NCBI RefSeq assembly: GCF_003265705.1
Contig: NW_020312859.1
Coordinates: forward strand, 4,137,851-4,201,850
Source of the DNA: Callorhinus ursinus
Lineage: Eukaryota > Chordata > Mammalia > Carnivora > Otariidae
Length of the DNA: 64,000 bases
Reading direction: 5' to 3'
Both the position numbers and the translations under genes were made by a program. Positions 59,791 to 64,000 of this stretch are shown here, piece after piece (within the stretch, counting starts at the first letter, position 1; every line of letters begins with the position of its first letter). The notes beneath the pieces were generated by a model. It did no database searches, was not told where the DNA came from, and saw only the letters and a list, made by a program, of their open reading frames with translations.

Positions 59791-60344
59791 ACAAGGGCGG
59801 ATGTCTCTGTTGCTTCCCCTTAGGCAGGGAGGTGGATGATAGCAGGGAGGACTTATATGGAATTTCCAGAGAAAAGAGTCATTTGTGACTCTTTGATGAT
59901 GCATTGATCTAACTAAGAAGTTACCTCTCTCCAGTGGAACTTTATGAAATCTTGGCTCTTCGATGGCCCTCTCTTTCAAGTAGCTTGAGCTAGTGGGAGG
60001 CTGCGCTTGCTGTAAAACCTTATACTGGACTGTTACTCATGGGCCGGAGGCAGGAACAATCTTGTTCTTTTATAATTTTTTAAATTCTTAAAATTATATA
60101 AGAAGACTAAAGGCAGCTTTGAATCTCACTCAGTCTTGTCACCCTAGCCCATCCAAAGTCTCTTTGTTTTTGTTTTTTTAGTCCACATGTATGTGTTTGA
60201 CAGAGATGCAATCAGATGAGAATACCATACCATGTTTATATCACATATTTTTAGGTTAATGTTAACATTACCCATATTTTGTGTATTCCTTTATGGCCTT
60301 TGACATATTTATATTTAACAATTGTAGACAGTGAGTGTACCTCT

Positions 60345-60905
60345 CTGTATTGGTTTTCTGTTGCTGTGTAATAAATGACCACAAACTTGGCAGCTTTAGG
60401 ACAATGAGTGCCTTTCTCAGAGTTCTGCAGTTCAGAAGCCTGGGCCTCAGGCTAAAATCAAAATCTCAGCGGGTTGAATTCTTATTTGGGGAAAAATCTG
60501 ATACCCAACTCATTTCTGCTGTTGGTTGAATTTGGTTCCTCTTGGTGGTGGATCGCAAGTCTGCATTTCTTTGCTGGCTCTGTGCCAGGGGCCACTCTCA
60601 GCTTCTGGAGGCCACCTGCATTTGTTCTCATGTGGCCTCTTCCGTCCTCAAAGCCAATGATGGAGAATCGCCTTTGCACCAAAACCCCCTTGCATTTCAA
60701 ATCTCCTTCACCGGGAAGAGCCTCATCTCTTTTAAGGGCTCATCTCATTAGTTCTTCTCATGATCATCTCCCTTTCTTAGAGTCAGGAGTGCTATGTGAC
60801 ATCACCTGCTCACCACCCAAGAAATACAGGGCATTAACACCAGGGAATGTGAGTGCAGAGGAGATGCTTAGAATCCTGCCTACCACACCACCTCCTGTTA
60901 CAGGT
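60345..60905 (-). repeat. MaLR-type LTR
   Basis: 'tattggttttctgttgctgt', 'ttctggaggccacctgcatt' and 'gcttagaatcctgcctacca'. An open frame of 174 codons across it is fortuitous. Confidence 0.6.
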
Positions 60906-61300
60906 GTATTCCACTTCCTAGGGCTGCAGCAGCAAAGCACTAAAGACTGGGTATGGCAAAATGACAGAAACGTGTGCTCCCTCAATTCTGGGGGCTAGAA
61001 GTCTGAAGTTGAGGTGTTGGTGAGGCTACGCTCTGTCTGAAACCTATACCAGGATCCCTCATTGCCTGTCTCCAGTTTCTTTCTGCACTGGCGACCTTGG
61101 CAGTTCCTCGGGTTGCAGATCTATTGCTCTAGTCGTCCATCTTCGGATGGTGTTCTCCCTGTCTCATTACGTCTTCACGTGGCTGTCTTCTTATAGGGAC
61201 AGCAGTCATATGGGATGAGGGCCCACTCTACTCCAGTATGACCACTCATCTTAACTCATTACATCTGCTACTATTATAACAGACCAAAGCCTTCATTTTC
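60905..61300 (-). repeat. Second MaLR-type LTR, adjacent
   Basis: 'ttccacttcctagggctgca', 'gggggctagaagtctgaagt', 'tgaggtgttggtgaggctac' and 'gatgagggcccactctactc' are reversed MLT1/MST-like blocks. Confidence 0.65.
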
Positions 61301-61647
61301 AGAGGGGCTTTGATTTGTACATTATCATTTTGGCTCTTATTTTGAATACAATTTGAAATATGGCAGTAATTGAATAGCAAAGACACTTGGTTCAGTGCAG
61401 GAAAAAACTGAATAGCCAGTGTACAGACCTTCTCTTCTGTTTCAGTTTCAGCCCCTGCACTGGACACCGAACACCGAACACCTCTTTCCTTCAAAGAGCT
61501 TTGCACCTGGTGAGGGAGGGTCACAGAGGGTAAACATAATTACAGTTCATTGTGACGTGTGCCGTAATCAGTGTATGCGCAGCACAGGGAAGTGATGGAG
61601 AGCAGGGAGGATTTATTAACTCTTTCTGGAGCCAGAGAAGTCTTTCT

Positions 61648-62155
61648 TTTTTTTTAATTTAATTTAATTTTATTATGTTATGTTAGTCACCATACAATAC
61701 ATCACTAGTTTTTGATGTAGTGATCCACGATTCATTGTTTTCGTATAACACCCAGTGCTCCATGCAGTACCTGCCCTCCTTAATACCCATCACCAGGCTA
61801 ACCCATCCCTCCACCCCCCTCCCCTCTAAAACCTTCAGTTTGTTTCTCAGAGTCCATAGTCTCTCATGGTTCATCTCTCCCTCTGATTCCACCCCCCCTT
61901 CATTTTTCCCTTCCTTCTCCTAATGTCCTCCATGCTATTCCTTATGTTTGACAAATAAGTGAAACCATATGATAATTGACTTTCTCTGCTTGACTTATTT
62001 CACTTAGCATCATCTCCTCAGTCCCATCCATGTTGATGTAAAAGTTGGGTGTTCATCCTTTCTGATGGCTGAGTAATATTCCATTGTATATATGGACCAC
62101 ATCTTCTTTATCCATTCCTCTGCTGAAGGGCATCTCGGCTCTTTCCACAGTTTGG
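61648..62155 (-). mobile_element. Young L1, 3' part of a twin-primed insertion
   Basis: Reading on the - strand it starts in ORF2 (complement of 'tctttccacagtttgg'), passes through the ORF2 end and 3' UTR and ends in an A-tail, seen here as 'tttttaatttaatttaattt'. A 15-bp target-site duplication with one mismatch (cagagaagtctttct at 61633-61647, cagagacgtctttct at 62618-62632) encloses this part together with the inverted part at 62156. Confidence 0.95.
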
Positions 62156-62617
62156 CTGACAAAGTGCTGATTTCCAAGATCTATAAAGAACTTCTCAAAC
62201 TCAACACCCAAAAAACAAATAATCAAGTCAAAATATGGGCAGAAGACATGAACAGACACTTCTCCAAAGAAGACATACAAATGGCTGACAGACACATGAA
62301 AAAACGTTCATCATCATTAGCCATCAGGGAAATTCAAATCAAAACCACGTTGAGATACCACTTTATATCCATTAGAATGGCAAAAATTGACAAGGCAAGA
62401 AACAACAAATGTTGGAGAGGTTGTGGAGAAAGGGGAACCCTCTTACACTGTTGGTGGGAATGCAAGTTGGTGCAGCCACTTTGGAAACCAATGTGGAGGT
62501 TCCTCAAAAAATTAAAAATAGAGCTACCCTATGACCCAGCAATCCCACTACTGGGTATTTACCCCTAAGACACAGGTGTAGTGAAAAGAAGGGCCATATG
62601 CACCCTAATGTTCACAG
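62156..62617 (+). mobile_element. Same L1 insertion, 5' part in inverted orientation
   Basis: Forward-oriented L1 ORF2 segment coding for the region containing [34 protein letters not shown] and ending at a stop after LLGIYP where the family continues with Lys. This is the conserved C-terminal part of the ORF2 protein. It ends 'cctaatgttcacagcag', which in intact L1 lies only some 15 bases upstream of the start of the other part. The cag at the end overlaps the target-site duplication, as expected from microhomology priming. Confidence 0.95.
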
Positions 62618-62632
62618 CAGAGACGTCTTTCT

Positions 62633-63140
62633 AAACTAGGTCTCCAGGAGGGCGAAGGGAGGGGCTTTCCAGGTAACAGGCTCTGCATGAGGCAGGTGCA
62701 AAGGCCCGCAATGGTGTTTAGTGTGCTGTGGCAGAAAGTGGGATAGGGCGGTGGAGGTGGATTCAGCCGTAGAGCCTGATCATGGAGAACGTTCTGTACT
62801 GGGCCAAGGAATTAGAGCTTTTTTTTTTTTTTTTTTTTTTTTGAGGTGTCAGTGGCCTCCATCTGCAGGGTGCTCTGTGATTTACAGCAGATATACTTGT
62901 AGTTGACAAGTTGGGTTTGTGACTCGCTGCAGGGAGTGAGAGTGCACACCACAGCGAGCCCTGGGGAGTCTCATTAAGAAGGTGTTAGAAGGACTTAGTA
63001 TAGAGTTTGGGCTTTGGTTGGATGATTTGGAGGAGGGTCTGAGGGAGCAGGCATTTGCTGTAGACTGAAATCTGTCAGGAAAGGGGGACAGTTCTATGAT
63101 TGGATATTTGAATAAGTTTAATCTAGATGGAGGTAATGCT
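62633..63140. repeat. Old repeat-like sequence hosting the L1s
   Basis: 'gaggcaggtgcaaaggcccg' and 'ctgggccaaggaattagagc' look like an ancient interspersed repeat. A 24-base poly-T lies at 62819-62842. The family is not resolved. Confidence 0.3.
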
Positions 63141-63160
63141 AGAGCAGGATGAGAGATGTA

Positions 63161-63289
63161 TTTTTTTTAACTTTTTATTGTTATGTTAATCACCATACAT
63201 GACATCATTAGTTTTTGATGTAGTGTTCCATGGTTCATTGTTTGTGCATAACACCCAGTGCTCCACGCAGAACATGCCCTCTTTAATAT
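63161..63289 (-). mobile_element. Young L1 3' UTR fused to ORF1
   Basis: Poly-T tail and the reversed 3' UTR ('gttaatcaccatacatgaca', 'ataacacccagtgctccacg') end abruptly at 'ccctctttaata'. The next bases are ORF1, not the rest of the 3' UTR or ORF2. Confidence 0.9.
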
Positions 63290-63698
63290 TCTAATGCTGT
63301 TTTGTCTTATCGTATCGCTTATCTCTCGAATTCTGCCCTTGTGGCCCAGTAGTTGTTTATCTCTCTTTTTCTCAGCTTCTCTATTTTCCATCATTTGGTC
63401 TTCTATATCACTGATTCTCTCTTCTGCCTCATTTATCCTAGCAGTTAGACCCCCATTTTTTATTGCTCCTCATTAGTAGCCTTTTTGATTTCAACTTGGT
63501 TAGATTTTAGTTCTTTTATTTCTCCAGAAAGGGTTTCTCTAATAACTTCCATGCTTTTTTCGAGCCCAGCTAGTATCTTTAAATCATGATTCTGAACTCT
63601 AGGTCTGACATCGTACTAATGTCCGTATTGAGTAGGTCCCTGGCAGACGGTACTACCTCTTGTACTTTTTGTTGAGGTGATTTTTTTCATCTTGTCAT
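63289..63698 (-). pseudogene. L1 ORF1 N-terminal part, broken
   Basis: Reading on - from the ATG at 63698-63696 gives Met-Thr-Arg then a TGA at codon 4, where related L1s have an Arg codon (CGG), as expected from CpG decay. Further on, in-frame blocks such as EKKRDKQLLGHKGRIREISD and IRQNSIRI mark the coiled-coil/RNA-binding region of ORF1p. More stops and indels are present. The protein could not be made. Confidence 0.88.
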
Positions 63699-64000
63699 TT
63701 TGTCCAGAGGAGAATAGATGAATGAGAGAACAAAATGCTAACAGGGTAACAATGTCCCCAGGAAATATACTCTAAAGAAATCAGAAAAGACCTGAAACCA
63801 GGGGAAAAGAAAGGGAGAGAAAGAAAAAAGAGAAAAAAAATGAAAAAGAAAAAGATAAAAACAAACAAAAACAGAACAAAACAAAAAAAAGAGAATATGA
63901 TCAGATATGATCAGGCTGGTGCATAGATCAGTGCCACACTGATTTTGAGTGTATTTTGGTCTGTTAGAAGAAAGTGCCTCCTAAAATTTTAAAGAAAGAC
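63699..64000 (-). mobile_element. L1 5' UTR part, continuing beyond window
   Basis: Upstream of the ORF1 start on the - strand is typical caniform L1 5' UTR end. On + it appears as an A/G-rich tract (63801-63895). The insertion's outer edge is outside the window. Confidence 0.8.

Noticed and set aside
60474..60998. 174-codon open frame on +
   Set aside because: Covers reversed MaLR LTR sequence, which is non-coding.
62092..62568. 158-codon open frame on + resembling a reverse-transcriptase protein
   Set aside because: It starts in the antisense half of a twin-primed L1 and enters ORF2 only after the inversion point. It is a retrotransposon remnant, not a gene.

Overview
The window is a piece of a mammalian nuclear genome. 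It contains two short coding exons of one large gene, and everything else is intron filled with interspersed repeats. The exons (1-83, partial at the window edge, and 17346-17520) are on the + strand and together encode most of one Ig-like domain of a type IIB (MAM-Ig-FNIII) receptor protein tyrosine phosphatase. The residues match what I remember of PTPRT best, and the very large introns fit that gene. The first intron is 17.3 kb. The second is at least 46.5 kb and runs off the right edge. I did not find the next exon, which should encode the start of the first fibronectin III domain.

The repeats point to a carnivore, most likely a caniform and perhaps an arctoid (bear, seal or mustelid group). 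There are five tRNA-Lys-derived Can-SINE copies (13.2, 36.8, 39.4, 43.4 and 55.0 kb) and several young L1 3' ends of the kind seen in caniform genomes (10.5, 18.8, 28.1, 61.7 and 63.2 kb). Older mammalian repeats also occur: L1M fragments, L2, many MIRs, hAT-type DNA transposons (MER5A and relatives), one MER2/Tigger element nested in an L1, and several MaLR-type LTRs. Family names come from recognising sequence patterns. No repeat library was searched, and many repeat edges are accurate only to about 10-30 bases.

Layout: 0-3.2 kb, exon end, then an L1M inserted in a hAT element and itself carrying a MER2. 3.2-9.8 kb, mostly unassigned intron with an old L1 at 5.6-6.2 kb and a suspicious poly-C/poly-G block. 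9.8-17.3 kb, MER5A, MIR, L1, Can-SINE and LTR copies. 17.3-17.5 kb, second exon. 17.5-31 kb, L1M, a compound young L1, L2, MIRs, a CA microsatellite and a 24-bp perfect palindrome. 31-50 kb, a 10-base assembly gap, C-rich tracts, SINEs, LTRs, MER5A and a 59-bp Z-DNA-type tract. 50-61 kb, a long composite of L1M fragments with a SINE and a 43-bp duplicate. 61-64 kb, a twin-primed L1 and an internally deleted L1.

I saw no complete gene, RNA gene, CRISPR array or novel enzymatic system. The items most worth a second look are structural: two L1 insertions with 5' inversion, one possible two-template L1 chimera, an L1 in which ORF1 is joined directly to the 3' UTR, a 43-bp exact templated duplication and a 24-bp palindrome.
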